Shown: positions 33,352 through 42,606 of the stretch, piece after piece
How the letters are laid out: each line of letters begins with the position of its first letter
How positions within the stretch are numbered: position 1 is the first letter of the stretch
NCBI RefSeq assembly: GCF_009912395.1
Contig: NZ_WNDO01000016.1
Location: 1 to 64,000 of the forward strand
DNA from: Luteibacter sp.
Lineage (GTDB): Bacteria; Pseudomonadota; Gammaproteobacteria; Xanthomonadales; Rhodanobacteraceae
DNA: 64,000 bases
Direction of reading: 5' to 3'
Translations under genes and position numbers: made by a program
The notes under the pieces: model-generated
Seen by the model: only the letters and a program-made list of their open reading frames with translations
Databases searched by the model: none
What the model was told of the DNA's origin: nothing

Positions 33352-33948
33352 CTACTTGCGCTTCCAGGCGCCAGAGGCGTCACGATAATACCAGCCCGAA
33401 GGCGCGCGCTGGATCCAGCCGTCGGCGAAGGTCTTGCGGATCTGCCCTTCCCACTCCGGGTGACCGTTGGCCTTGGCGATGGCGGCGTAGAGCGCGTTGC
33501 GGTCGCCGTTTTCCTGGTCGACGAGCGAGCGCTGGTCGAGCGGGATGGCGCCCGGATCGCGCGCAGCCACGAGGCCGTCGGCCGTGAAGCCCACCGCGCC
33601 GCTGTCGAACAGGCTCTTGAGGGCGCCACCGAAGCGGTTCTTCATGCGCTCGCGGATCGCGTCGGTTTCCGGCGTACGCACCTGGATATCGGGCGATTCG
33701 GCGGCGTAGGCGGCCGGGATCAGCAGATCCAGGATGGCCGCCGAGGGCTGCTTGCCCGGGGCCGGCTGGGTCGGGGTGGTCGAGGAACCATTGGCCGGGC
33801 GGGCCACGCCACTATCGTCGAGCACGTTGCCGATGAATTGGTCGGCGGCCTTCTGCGCGGCGGCTTCCGGGAAGTAGACGTTGATGGTGACGCAGCCCAC
33901 GAGGGTGATGGCGACGGCGACGATCAGGGTGGTCAGTAGCTTGCGCAT
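33352..33948 (-). CDS. YdbL-type DUF1318 lipoprotein with an extended N-terminus
   Basis: A 198-residue lipoprotein (lipobox TLVGC at 15-19; CVTINVYFPEAAAQKAAD follows). DUF1318 is C-terminal (about 95-198: RTPETDAIRERMKNRFGGALKSLFDSG, GADGLV-like, GHPEWEGQIRKTFADGW). In E. coli YdbH, YnbE and YdbL are encoded together, and YdbH with the lipoprotein YnbE bridges the two membranes for lipid transport. Here no separate ynbE is present and the lipid-anchored strand-like N-terminus of this protein may replace it. It lies 97 bases downstream of the ydbH-like gene. Confidence 0.75.
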   Translation of the reverse strand: MRKLLTTLIVAVAITLVGCVTINVYFPEAAAQKAADQFIGNVLDDSGVARPANGSSTTPTQPAPGKQPSAAILDLLIPAAYAAESPDIQVRTPETDAIRERMKNRFGGALKSLFDSGAVGFTADGLVAARDPGAIPLDQRSLVDQENGDRNALYAAIAKANGHPEWEGQIRKTFADGWIQRAPSGWYYRDASGAWKRK

Positions 33949-34013
33949 GGTTGTTGCTGTCCTTTCGATGTTTTTGCCTGGCCTGGGGTGCGGCTTCCGG
34001 GCTTCGTTGGCTT

Positions 34014-34037
34014 ATCGCGCGCGAGCGCGCTCCTACA
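34014..34037. repeat. Palindromic repeat, half copy 3
   Basis: Only the right arm (ATCGCGCGCGAGCGCGCTCC followed by TACA) is present, with one base change from the full copies. It is in the short gap between the YdbH-like and YdbL-like genes. Confidence 0.7.
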
Positions 34038-34045
34038 CACCTTCG

Positions 34046-36073
34046 CTAGCGGACGACGGGAGCGCCGCCTTCGGTGGCCGCCTGCAAGCGACGCACCAGC
34101 GTGGGCCAGTCCACGTCCCGCTGGTGGCCCAGCACCGTCAAGCGCGGCAGGCCGCTGCCCTCGACGATAGTGTAGCCATCCTTCGCGGGGCCCAATCCGC
34201 CCATGCTGCACACATCGCCCTTGAGGGTGCAGGACATGCCGATGCGACGGTACCCGAAGGTCTTGAAGATCTTCAGCACGGTGCCCTGGAGGCCACCGGC
34301 GATGCCACCACCGCCGACCGAGGTGAGGTTGTTGACCGCCTTCTGGCTGATCCGGCCGCCTTCGTCGGCAAGGAAATTCGCCTTGAACGCTACCGGTTTC
34401 CAGGCTACGAGGCGCAGGTCGTCGATGGCGCCGTTCATCCGGCCGGTGATGTTGCCGAAGTCGAACACGGAGGTGAGCAGCCCCAGGTCGAGCTTGCGCA
34501 GCGCGATGTCGCCCGTGAGCACCGGCACGTCGCTGAAAGGCTTGGACACGGTCATGCCAGTAATGTCGACGAAGCCGTCGAACACGCTGATCGACAGACC
34601 ACCGCCCAGTTCCACCCGGTCGTCGACATAACGAAGGCTGGGAATGGCGCCGCCGACCTTGCCCTTGAACTCGGGCCAGCCCAGGGCACGGCAAAAGGCG
34701 GCCATGTCCACCTGGGTCAGCGCCAGCGAGGTCTGCAGGCGCTCGCCGCTGGCCGCGCCGGGCTTCCAGCCGAGGCCGAGCACCCGCAACTGGCCGTCAA
34801 GAACCGGAATCGAAAGCGGTTTTTCGAGCGCCAGCGTGCCGCCCTGGCTACGCCAGCTGCCTTCCGCCGCGCCGTTGGGAATCTTGAGGACCTGAAGCGA
34901 TCGCCAGCCCAATCGGGTCGTGGGACGATCTTCGGTGGCACTCCAGTCCAGGCCACCGCGCAACCCGACGATGCCCAGGCGACCGTCGGCGAAGGAGAGG
35001 TCCAGGCCGCCGGTCTGCAGGGCGAAGGCCGAAGGGATCCCGCGCGCCATGGACAGGTTGCCGGAGAGATCACCGGTAGCGCTCAGGCCGTCGATGCCGG
35101 CGTTGCGCAGGAGACCCTTGCCGTAGCGATCGTAGGCGGCAGGGAAGCGAGCGTTGAAGTGGTCGAGTTCGAGCGTGGCCAGGTCGCCCTTCGCATCGAA
35201 AGCCAGTCCGCCCTCCAGTTGCAAGGCGTCGGGATCGATCACTCGGAGGCGATGAATGGCCAGCTCGCCCTTTTGCGAGCGGGTCGAGAGCGACAGCTGG
35301 ACCGGGTGCGACGGCAGCGCCGCGTACAGCGGCCCAAGCAGCAGCTCACCGCCCTTCAAGGAGCTGTCCAGCTCGATCGAGGTGCCGTCCTGCTGGTTGT
35401 CCACGCCGACGCGGCCGCCACCGGAGAGCTTGCTGCCGGCCAGCTTGCCACCCGGCCCCTCGAAACCGACACCATCCAGCGCGAACTGCCCCGCCGCCTG
35501 TACGCCTTCACCGAGCAGGTCGAGGGCCAGGTCGGCATCGACCTTGCCCGTGGTCAGCTTGCCCGCCCACACCGTGGACACCAGCCCCTGCAGCCACCCG
35601 CTGGGCAGCCCCTTGAGCGTGATCTGCGCGTGCGTAGGCTGGTCCATGGGCAGCGCCAGCTGGGCACTGGCCTTGTCCTGGCGGATATCGACCTCAAGGG
35701 TGTTGGCCGACTCATCGGCCACGATCCTCAGCGTGGCGTCGCTGAGCGCGGCACCTGGCGCACCCTTCAGGCGAACCCGGCCGTCGAAGACCCAGCGCCC
35801 GAGTTCATCGCGGTCGAGGTCGCCCTCGATCCCTACCCCCAGCTTCTTCCAGCCCATCGCCGGCACATCGGCACGGCTGGCTGACAGGCTTACCGCCACG
35901 CCCTTGCCGTCATCGCCCGGATCGAGGTCGGCCTTCAGGCCGCCCATGCTCAGCCCCGGTAGATCGATGCTGTCGGCGCCCACCGACAGGCCCGCGCAAG
36001 CGAGGCCCGGCCAGGCGATGGCGCACCAGGCAAGGAGGATGAGACGACGCGGGCGGGTTGATACGGGGAGCAT
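34046..36073 (-). CDS. YdbH/AsmA-like intermembrane transport protein
   Basis: A 675-residue protein from the ATG at 36073 (an ATG at 36091 is possible). An N-terminal signal or anchor (about 9-30) is followed by a long beta-rich body of AsmA-like repeats and a YdbH-type C-terminal segment: VNNLTSVGGGGIAGGLQG, FKTFGYRRIGMSCTLKGDVCSMGG and the end strand near GLPRLTVLG. YdbH is one of three large AsmA-like proteins in E. coli (YhdP, TamB, YdbH) that carry phospholipids to the outer membrane. The downstream YdbL-like gene supports this assignment. Confidence 0.8.
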   Translation of the reverse strand: MLPVSTRPRRLILLAWCAIAWPGLACAGLSVGADSIDLPGLSMGGLKADLDPGDDGKGVAVSLSASRADVPAMGWKKLGVGIEGDLDRDELGRWVFDGRVRLKGAPGAALSDATLRIVADESANTLEVDIRQDKASAQLALPMDQPTHAQITLKGLPSGWLQGLVSTVWAGKLTTGKVDADLALDLLGEGVQAAGQFALDGVGFEGPGGKLAGSKLSGGGRVGVDNQQDGTSIELDSSLKGGELLLGPLYAALPSHPVQLSLSTRSQKGELAIHRLRVIDPDALQLEGGLAFDAKGDLATLELDHFNARFPAAYDRYGKGLLRNAGIDGLSATGDLSGNLSMARGIPSAFALQTGGLDLSFADGRLGIVGLRGGLDWSATEDRPTTRLGWRSLQVLKIPNGAAEGSWRSQGGTLALEKPLSIPVLDGQLRVLGLGWKPGAASGERLQTSLALTQVDMAAFCRALGWPEFKGKVGGAIPSLRYVDDRVELGGGLSISVFDGFVDITGMTVSKPFSDVPVLTGDIALRKLDLGLLTSVFDFGNITGRMNGAIDDLRLVAWKPVAFKANFLADEGGRISQKAVNNLTSVGGGGIAGGLQGTVLKIFKTFGYRRIGMSCTLKGDVCSMGGLGPAKDGYTIVEGSGLPRLTVLGHQRDVDWPTLVRRLQAATEGGAPVVR

Positions 36074-36118
36074 GCTCGTCCATTCTGCCAAATCCTGATG
36101 AACGACATGGAACGTTGA

Positions 36119-36868
36119 ATGTTGCAGAAGCTCCCGGACCCTCCTCCCGAGCCATCCAGACCCGCCTCCCGCCGGGTGCTGGTGGCCGACGACGACGCTT
36201 CCACACGAGAATTTCTCTCCGCGGCGCTCAAGGGACTCGGTTACGCGCCCACCCTCGCCACCGACGGCCCCGATGCACTGGCCATCGCAATCAGCGAGCG
36301 CCTGGACATCCTGCTACTCGACTGCCGCATGCCCGGATCGGGCGCTGTCGAGGTGCTGACCGCCCTGAGGAAAAACGCCCACGCCGCGTCGCGCGATGCC
36401 CACGCCTTCGCCACCAGCGCGGAAATGTCTCCCACCCAGCGGCAGGCGTTGCTCGCCGCGGGCTTCGTCGGCGTCATCGAAAAACCCTGCCGTGTGGCCA
36501 CCCTGGGCCAGGCGCTTTCTTCCGCCGTCACCCAGGGGGCGACAAGCGACCTGAAGCGACTGGACGACGACGAGGCCATGCAGGCCACGGGCGACATCCG
36601 CACCATGCAGGCGCTGCGGGCGCTGTTTCGACAGGAGCTGGCCCAACTCGATAGCGAGATGGACACGCTCGCCCCCGAGGCCTTGGTGGAGCGTTTGCAT
36701 TGCCTGCGCTCCGGCTGCGGCTTTTGCGGCACCCCTCGCCTCGGCACCCAGGTGCGTGCCCTGCAGGTCCATGTCGATACGCATCGCCAGGTCCGAGGCG
36801 ACACCTTCGTCGCCTTCCGCAAGGAACTTCGCGCCACCCTGGCCGCACTGGAAGCGGCCCTGGCGTGA
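36119..36868 (+). CDS. Response regulator with C-terminal HPt-like domain
   Basis: A 249-residue protein with a receiver (about 18-130: VLVADDDAS, phospho-Asp in ILLLDCRMPGSG, conserved Thr/Ser, Lys in IEKPC) and a helical C-terminal domain resembling histidine phosphotransfer (ERLHCLRSGCGFCGTPRL, with the His in HxLRSG). Such proteins relay phosphate within hybrid kinase systems. The linker carries an EAMQATGDIRTMQ helix. Its kinase is not nearby; it lies divergently to the YdbH-like gene. Confidence 0.75.
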   Translation: MLQKLPDPPPEPSRPASRRVLVADDDASTREFLSAALKGLGYAPTLATDGPDALAIAISERLDILLLDCRMPGSGAVEVLTALRKNAHAASRDAHAFATSAEMSPTQRQALLAAGFVGVIEKPCRVATLGQALSSAVTQGATSDLKRLDDDEAMQATGDIRTMQALRALFRQELAQLDSEMDTLAPEALVERLHCLRSGCGFCGTPRLGTQVRALQVHVDTHRQVRGDTFVAFRKELRATLAALEAALA

Positions 36869-36871
36869 TGA

Positions 36872-37564
36872 TCAGCGCAGCACGCGCCACGCCTTGAGTT
36901 CGCCACCTCCCAGGTGGAACGAAATAACTTGCCTCATCATCCGTCGCAGGGCAGCCAGGCCCGCCGTATCGGGCGCCTCGTCGGCCGCGAGCGCGAGCAG
37001 GTCGGCACCACGCAACCCATGTGGATCACCGGCGCGGCCTGGCGTCGCGCCGGCCTCCGGGTCGTAGTAATAACTACGTGACGGGTCGAGCGGCTCGCCA
37101 CTGCCTGCGTCGATGTCGAGCTGAAGCGCATAGCCCAGCGAATCGAGCATGTCCCGCTCGAAGCGCCGCAGGGTCCAGGCGAGAGGCTCGGCATCGGCGA
37201 TACGGCGGAGAGTGCGCTCGTACTGGCCGAACAGCGTCGGATTCGGATCCTGGCGGCCCGTAAGGCGCACCACCAGTTCGTTGAGGTAGAGCCCTGCCAT
37301 GCCGGCGTCGCCGGTCAGGCGCATGACCGGCCCGACCGGCTCCGCGTCACGCAGGGTGGCCAACTCGCCTTTCAGCATCAAATCGAGCTCGAGCCGCTGG
37401 AACGGTTCGAGCTGGGCACGTTGGAGGCGCGCCCGCTCGCGCCGGACGCCACGTGCGACGACGCCGAGCCGCCCGTGGTAGCAGCTCAGGCATTCGACCA
37501 GCAGCGAGGTCTCGCGATAAGGCCGCGCGTGCAGGACGAAGGCAGGCTCTCGCTCGACGCGCAT
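36872..37564 (-). CDS. recO: DNA repair protein RecO
   Basis: A 230-residue protein that helps load RecA at gaps in the RecFOR pathway. N-terminal OB fold (AFVLHARPYRETSLLVECLSCYHGRLGVVARGVRRERARLQ), followed by helices with YLNELVVRL and a C-terminal region. The four zinc Cys of some RecO proteins are absent, common in proteobacteria. Follows era by 16 bases on the same strand in the usual rnc-era-recO order. Confidence 0.93.
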   Translation of the reverse strand: MRVEREPAFVLHARPYRETSLLVECLSCYHGRLGVVARGVRRERARLQRAQLEPFQRLELDLMLKGELATLRDAEPVGPVMRLTGDAGMAGLYLNELVVRLTGRQDPNPTLFGQYERTLRRIADAEPLAWTLRRFERDMLDSLGYALQLDIDAGSGEPLDPSRSYYYDPEAGATPGRAGDPHGLRGADLLALAADEAPDTAGLAALRRMMRQVISFHLGGGELKAWRVLR

Positions 37565-37580
37565 GCGGCCCGACTCCGAC

Positions 37581-38507
37581 TCACTCGTAGCCGAAGCGCT
37601 TCAACAGGTTCTCGTCGTCGGCCCAGCCTTCGCGGACCTTGACCCAGAGCTTCAGGAAGACCTTGCGCTCGAAGAGGTGTTCCATGGCCTTGCGCGCCGA
37701 CGACCCGATGGCCTTCAGCTGCGCGCCACCGGCACCGATGACGATCGCCTTCTGGCCATCGCGCTCCACCCAGATCACCGCATGCACCTCGGCCACGCCA
37801 TCCGGGCGATCGGCGAAGCCTTCGATCTCCACGGTGGTGGCGTAGGGAAGCTCCTGGTCGAGGCGCAGCATGAGCTGCTCGCGGACCAGTTCGGCGGCAA
37901 GGAAGCGCTCGCTGCGATCGGTGATCTCGTCTTCGCCGTACACCGCCGGCTGCTGCGGCAGGCGCTTCAGGATGCCCTTCTCCAGGCCATCAAGACCCTT
38001 GGACTTGAGCGCGCTGACGTAATAGACGTCGTCGAAGGCGTGCGTTTCCATCAGGCCGGCGACGAAGGGAAGCATGGCCGCCTTGTCCTTCTGCAGGTCG
38101 ACCTTGTTGATCGCCAGCAGCTTCGGCAGGTCCTTCTGCTCGGATATCGCCGCGTACATGGCGGCGTCTTCGTCGGTCCAGCGACCGGCCTCGATCACCT
38201 GCACGGCCAAGTCGACCTCGGTGATGGCGGCACGTGCCGTACGGTTGATGCTGCGGTTCATGGCGCGCTTGCCACCACGGTGCATACCCGGGGTATCGAC
38301 GTAGAGGATCTGGCCCTCCGGCTTCGTCGAGATGCCCAGGATGCGATGGCGCGTGGTCTGCGGGCGATGGCTGACGATGCTCAGCCGTACGCCGATGAGC
38401 GCGTTGAGGAGCGTGGATTTGCCCACGTTGGGACGCCCCGCCAGGGCCACGTAGCCGCAGCGGAAATCGGTGGGGGCTTCGCCCTCGGAGTGTTCGATGT
38501 CGTTCAT
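37581..38507 (-). CDS. era: GTPase Era
   Basis: A 308-residue Ras-like GTPase with a KH domain, needed for 16S rRNA maturation and 30S assembly. G1 [10 protein letters not shown]3 DTPG, G4 NKVD; the C-terminal KH domain has [39 protein letters not shown]. Its ATG overlaps the rnc stop by four bases. Confidence 0.96.
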   Translation of the reverse strand: MNDIEHSEGEAPTDFRCGYVALAGRPNVGKSTLLNALIGVRLSIVSHRPQTTRHRILGISTKPEGQILYVDTPGMHRGGKRAMNRSINRTARAAITEVDLAVQVIEAGRWTDEDAAMYAAISEQKDLPKLLAINKVDLQKDKAAMLPFVAGLMETHAFDDVYYVSALKSKGLDGLEKGILKRLPQQPAVYGEDEITDRSERFLAAELVREQLMLRLDQELPYATTVEIEGFADRPDGVAEVHAVIWVERDGQKAIVIGAGGAQLKAIGSSARKAMEHLFERKVFLKLWVKVREGWADDENLLKRFGYE

Positions 38508-39160
38508 GATTTCGGGATTTCCTGGATTCGACGGAGCACGGACTCGGCGGCCTCCTGCTCGGCGGCACGGCGGCTTCCCGCCCTGCCCTCCACCCGGATC
38601 GCGGCGGGTTCGTCGATGGAACAGCTGACGTCGAAGGTCTTGGCGTGATCTTCGCCGTAGCTGTCGATGAGTTCGTAGACGGGCAAGGGCAGGCCCTTGC
38701 CTTGCAACCATTCCTGCAAGCGCGTCTTGGCGTCCTTGCTGGAACGTTTCAGTTCGGCGATACGCGGCGTGAAGAGCCGACGCACCACCTGGCGACAGGC
38801 GTCGTAGCCGTCGTCGAGATAGACCGCTGCGATCAGCGCCTCGAAGGCGTCGGCAAGGATCGACTCACGACGAAAGCCGCCGCTTTTCAGCTCGCCGGGC
38901 CCCAGCTTGAGTCGGTCGCCTAGTTCAAGCTCGCGCGCGATGACGGCGAGCGCCTGCCCGTTCACCAGTTGCGAACGCAGGCGCGAAAGCTCGCCTTCGC
39001 TCGCAAAGGGATGGGCGTCGTACAGCAATTCGGCGACCGTTACGCCCAACAGCGCGTCGCCGAGAAACTCCAACCGCTCGTTGTTCGGCTTGCCCACGCT
39101 GCGATGAGTCAGCGCGAGGTCCGCGAGGGCAGGATTACGAAAGTGATGCGGAAACTCCAC
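38504..39160 (-). CDS. rnc: Ribonuclease III
   Basis: A 218-residue double-strand-specific RNase that processes rRNA and other transcripts. The catalytic motif is [12 protein letters not shown] (acidic residues for metal), with [19 protein letters not shown] and the double-stranded-RNA-binding domain at about 155-218 ([22 protein letters not shown]). Classic rnc-era-recO context; the DUF4845 gene and lepB lie upstream. Confidence 0.96.
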   Translation of the reverse strand: MEFPHHFRNPALADLALTHRSVGKPNNERLEFLGDALLGVTVAELLYDAHPFASEGELSRLRSQLVNGQALAVIARELELGDRLKLGPGELKSGGFRRESILADAFEALIAAVYLDDGYDACRQVVRRLFTPRIAELKRSSKDAKTRLQEWLQGKGLPLPVYELIDSYGEDHAKTFDVSCSIDEPAAIRVEGRAGSRRAAEQEAAESVLRRIQEIPKS

Positions 39161-39169
39161 GATGACCTG

Positions 39170-39544
39170 TTACGCCTGGCTGTTCCTCATGGGCACCGCG
39201 TTCTCGAAGTGCAGGAGGAAATCGATGTTGTAGATGAAGTGCACACGCTTGTCGTAGGACAGCTTGAGCACCGTGGCACCGTTCTGGCGGTCGAGAGTGA
39301 TGTCCTTCGGCTGGATCGTGGAATCGTCCACGTACTGGAAGTTCATCTTGAATGCGAGGTTCCGCCGGATCTCGTTGAGATCACCGGAGCCGCCATCCGC
39401 CGCCAGCTGGCTCATGGCCTTCTTGGCGCCGAAGAACTCGATGTAGCACGGCACCAGCTTCATGCCCATGTAGGCGAAAAAGCCCAGGACAACCAGCAAC
39501 AGCAGGAAGCCGATGAGGGAAATACCCGATTGCCTGTTCTTCAT
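39170..39544 (-). CDS. DUF4845 membrane protein
   Basis: A 124-residue protein with an N-terminal type IV pilin-like/hydrophobic segment (SGISLIGFLLLLVVLGFFAYMG) and a small soluble domain (YIEFFGAKKAMSQLA, ISITL-like strands). DUF4845 proteins are commonly encoded between lepB and rnc; their function is unknown. Here the context is exactly that. Confidence 0.85.
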   Translation of the reverse strand: MKNRQSGISLIGFLLLLVVLGFFAYMGMKLVPCYIEFFGAKKAMSQLAADGGSGDLNEIRRNLAFKMNFQYVDDSTIQPKDITLDRQNGATVLKLSYDKRVHFIYNIDFLLHFENAVPMRNSQA

Positions 39545-39683
39545 ATGTCGTGTCCAGCTGCCCGCGAAGGGCCCCCTGTCAATGCCGAGAATGCGTGCGG
39601 GGCGCCAGGCGCCCCGCAGCGGAGATTACCGCGTCCTGAGGCGATCGCAACGCCGGAAGGCGTGACGGGCGCCGCCGTTCACG

Positions 39684-40586
39684 TCAGTGGATGACCCGTC
39701 CCATCCGGCTGAAATCGAGCAGACCGTTGTCGAAACCGCGCCATGCCAGCCAGACGAAGAAGGCCTTGCCGACCAGGTTCTGCTCCGGCATGCAGCCCCA
39801 CCAGCGGCTGTCCGTGCTGTTCATGCGGTTGTCGCCCATCACGATGTAGCAGCCCTTGGGCACTTCCGAGGGCACGGCCGCGTTGGGGATGTCCATCGGC
39901 GTCGTATAGGCCGGGGTCAACGCGATCGTGTGGTTCACGCTGCCCAGGTGCTCCGTGTAGAGCTTGGAGCCGTAGGTCATCAGCAGGCGGTCCTCGGGCT
40001 CGTTCATGTTGCCCTTGTACGACCCGATCTCGTCGACGCCGATACGCTCGCCGTTGATGTAAAGCTCGCTTCCACGGGTCTCGATACGGTCGCCCGGCAG
40101 GCCGATCACGCGCTTGATCCAGTTTTCGCTGGGCACGGGCGCATGCGGGTTCTGGCAGGAGATGTCGCCGCTACGGATGCTGTTGCCCTGCTCGTCCTTG
40201 CAGACGTAGCCCGGGAAACGGAAGACCACCACGTCGCCACGGCGGGGCTCGCCGTTTTCGAGCAGCTTGTTGTTGAAGGCCGGCATGCGCAGGCCGTAGG
40301 TGAACTTGTTCACCAGGATGAAATCGCCGACGTCCAGGGTGGGCATCATGGAGCCCGACGGGATGCGGAACGGTTCGGCCACGAACGAGCGCAGCAGCAG
40401 TACCACGAGGATGACCGGGAACAGGGAGCGGGCCCAGTCGACCGGCCAGGGCTCCGGCTGGTCTTCGCCACGGGCCTCGGCACGGGCGCGGCGGCCCTTC
40501 ACCAGGAAAAGGCGATCGAACAGCCAGATCAGTCCGAAAAGAACCGTCAGCCCGAGCAGGATCGCCGAGAAATCGAGTGCCGCCAT
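39684..40586 (-). CDS. lepB: Signal peptidase I
   Basis: A 300-residue inner-membrane protease that removes signal peptides. Start ATG at 40586. Two N-terminal membrane helices (about 4-24 and 53-73) precede the catalytic domain: Ser in PSGSMMPTL, Lys in IKRVIGLPGDRIE, and YIVMGDNRMNSTDSRWWG. It lies downstream of lepA in the typical order. Confidence 0.95.
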   Translation of the reverse strand: MAALDFSAILLGLTVLFGLIWLFDRLFLVKGRRARAEARGEDQPEPWPVDWARSLFPVILVVLLLRSFVAEPFRIPSGSMMPTLDVGDFILVNKFTYGLRMPAFNNKLLENGEPRRGDVVVFRFPGYVCKDEQGNSIRSGDISCQNPHAPVPSENWIKRVIGLPGDRIETRGSELYINGERIGVDEIGSYKGNMNEPEDRLLMTYGSKLYTEHLGSVNHTIALTPAYTTPMDIPNAAVPSEVPKGCYIVMGDNRMNSTDSRWWGCMPEQNLVGKAFFVWLAWRGFDNGLLDFSRMGRVIH

Positions 40587-40684
40587 GCCATCTCCGTCAG
40601 TCGTATCGAGGGGCCTTGCGGCCCATTCCGGCGCATCCGGCACCGGGGTTCCATAGGTAAAACGTCACCCCAACAGGGCGGCGT

Positions 40685-42475
40685 TCATTTATCCACCTTG
40701 AGCACGGCCAGGAAGGCCTCCTGCGGAATCTCCACGCTACCGACCTGCTTCATGCGCTTCTTGCCTTCTTTCTGCTTTTCCAGAAGCTTCTTCTTACGCG
40801 AGACGTCGCCGCCGTAGCACTTGGCCAGGACGTTCTTGCGCAGGGCCTTCACGGTGGAGCGGGCGATCACCGCGGCGCCGATAGCGGCCTGGATCGCCAC
40901 ATCGAACTGCTGGCGGGGAATCAGGTCCTTCATGCGCTCGACCAGCTCGCGACCGCGGCGATCCGCGTGCGAGCGGTGCACGATGAGGCTCAGCGCGTCG
41001 ACGCGATCGCCGTTGATCAGGATATCCACGCGCACGAACGGACCGGCGTCGAAACGCTCCAGCTGGTAGTCCATGGAGGCGTAGCCGCGCGACACCGACT
41101 TCAGGCGATCGAAGAAGTCGAGCACCACTTCAGCCAGCGGCAACTCGTAGGTGACCTGGACCTGGGTGGCGAGGTACTGGATGGAGCGCTGGACGCCGCG
41201 CTTCTCCTCGCACAGCTTGATCACGTTGCCCACGAATTCCGCCGGCGTCAGCACATTGGCGACGATGATCGGCTCGCGGATCTCGGCGATGGTCTGCGGC
41301 GGCGGGAGCTTGGCCGGGTTGTCCAGTTCCATCACGCTGCCGTCGGTCTTGGCGACTTCGTAGACGACCGTGGGCGCGGTGGTGATGAGATCGAGGTCGT
41401 ACTCGCGCTCGAGGCGCTCCTGCACGATCTCCATGTGCAGCATGCCCAGGAAGCCGCAGCGGAAGCCGAAGCCCATGGCTTCGGAGCTTTCCGGCTCGAA
41501 GAACATGGCTGCGTCGTTGAGGCGGAGTTTGTCCAGGGCCTCGCGCAACGCGGGGTAGTCGTCGGCCGAGACAGGGAACAGGCCGGCGAACACGCGCGGC
41601 TGCATGGTCTGGAAGCCCGGCAGCGGCTCCTCGGCCGGCTTGCCGGCCAGGGTGAGCGTATCGCCCACGGGCGCGCCGTGGACGTCCTTGATGGACGCGT
41701 TGATCCAGCCCACCTCGCCCGCCGAAAGCTTTTCGAGCTTCTTGCGCTTGGGCGTGAACACGCCGACGTCGTCGACCAGGTGGGTGCGACCGGTCGACAT
41801 GACCAGGATCTTGTCGCCCGGCTTGATCTCGCCCTGCATGACTCGCACCAGCGAGACGACGCCCAGGTAGTTGTCGAACCAGGAGTCGATGATCAGCGCC
41901 TGGAGCTTGTCCGTGTCGCGCGGCTTCGGCGCCGGGATGCGATGGATGATCGCTTCAAGCACCTCGATCACGTTCTGACCGGTCTTGGCGCTGACGGGGA
42001 TGGCGTCGGAAGCATCCAGGCCGATCACGGCCTCGATTTCGGCCTTGGCCTTGTCGATGTCGGCGGTGGGCAGGTCGATCTTGTTGAGGACCGGGATGAC
42101 TTCCAGGCCCTGCTCGATCGCCGTGTAGCAGTTGGCCACCGACTGGGCCTCGACACCTTGCGCGGCGTCGACCACCAGCAGCGCGCCCTCGCAGGCGGAC
42201 AGCGAGCGACTCACCTCGTAGGAGAAGTCGACATGCCCGGGGGTATCGATGAAATTGAGCTGGTAGGTCTTGCCGTCACGCGCCTTGTACGGCAGCGAGA
42301 CCGACTGGGCCTTGATCGTGATGCCACGCTCGCGCTCGATCGGGTTGTTGTCGAGGACCTGCGCTTCCATTTCGCGCTCGGAGAGGCCTCCGCACAGCTG
42401 GATGATGCGGTCGGCCAGGGTCGACTTACCGTGGTCGATGTGGGCAATGATGGAGAAGTTGCGGATGAGTTCCAT
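40685..42475 (-). CDS. lepA: Elongation factor 4 (LepA)
   Basis: A 596-residue GTPase with roles in ribosome function. G1 [15 protein letters not shown]3 DTPGHVDF, G4 NKIDLP; EF-G-like domains and the LepA C-terminal domain ([47 protein letters not shown]) are intact. The typical lepA-lepB neighbour pair. Confidence 0.97.
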   Translation of the reverse strand: MELIRNFSIIAHIDHGKSTLADRIIQLCGGLSEREMEAQVLDNNPIERERGITIKAQSVSLPYKARDGKTYQLNFIDTPGHVDFSYEVSRSLSACEGALLVVDAAQGVEAQSVANCYTAIEQGLEVIPVLNKIDLPTADIDKAKAEIEAVIGLDASDAIPVSAKTGQNVIEVLEAIIHRIPAPKPRDTDKLQALIIDSWFDNYLGVVSLVRVMQGEIKPGDKILVMSTGRTHLVDDVGVFTPKRKKLEKLSAGEVGWINASIKDVHGAPVGDTLTLAGKPAEEPLPGFQTMQPRVFAGLFPVSADDYPALREALDKLRLNDAAMFFEPESSEAMGFGFRCGFLGMLHMEIVQERLEREYDLDLITTAPTVVYEVAKTDGSVMELDNPAKLPPPQTIAEIREPIIVANVLTPAEFVGNVIKLCEEKRGVQRSIQYLATQVQVTYELPLAEVVLDFFDRLKSVSRGYASMDYQLERFDAGPFVRVDILINGDRVDALSLIVHRSHADRRGRELVERMKDLIPRQQFDVAIQAAIGAAVIARSTVKALRKNVLAKCYGGDVSRKKKLLEKQKEGKKRMKQVGSVEIPQEAFLAVLKVDK

Positions 42476-42606
42476 GGAGCGCCGTGGTCACGTTCACCAT
42501 CGCTCGCGGCGCGAACGACGCGCACCAGCCCTCATGACCAGTGCGAATCCAGCATTATCGCATGGAAGGCCACCCGCCGCCGACCGGCGGGTGGCCCGGC
42601 GTGCCG

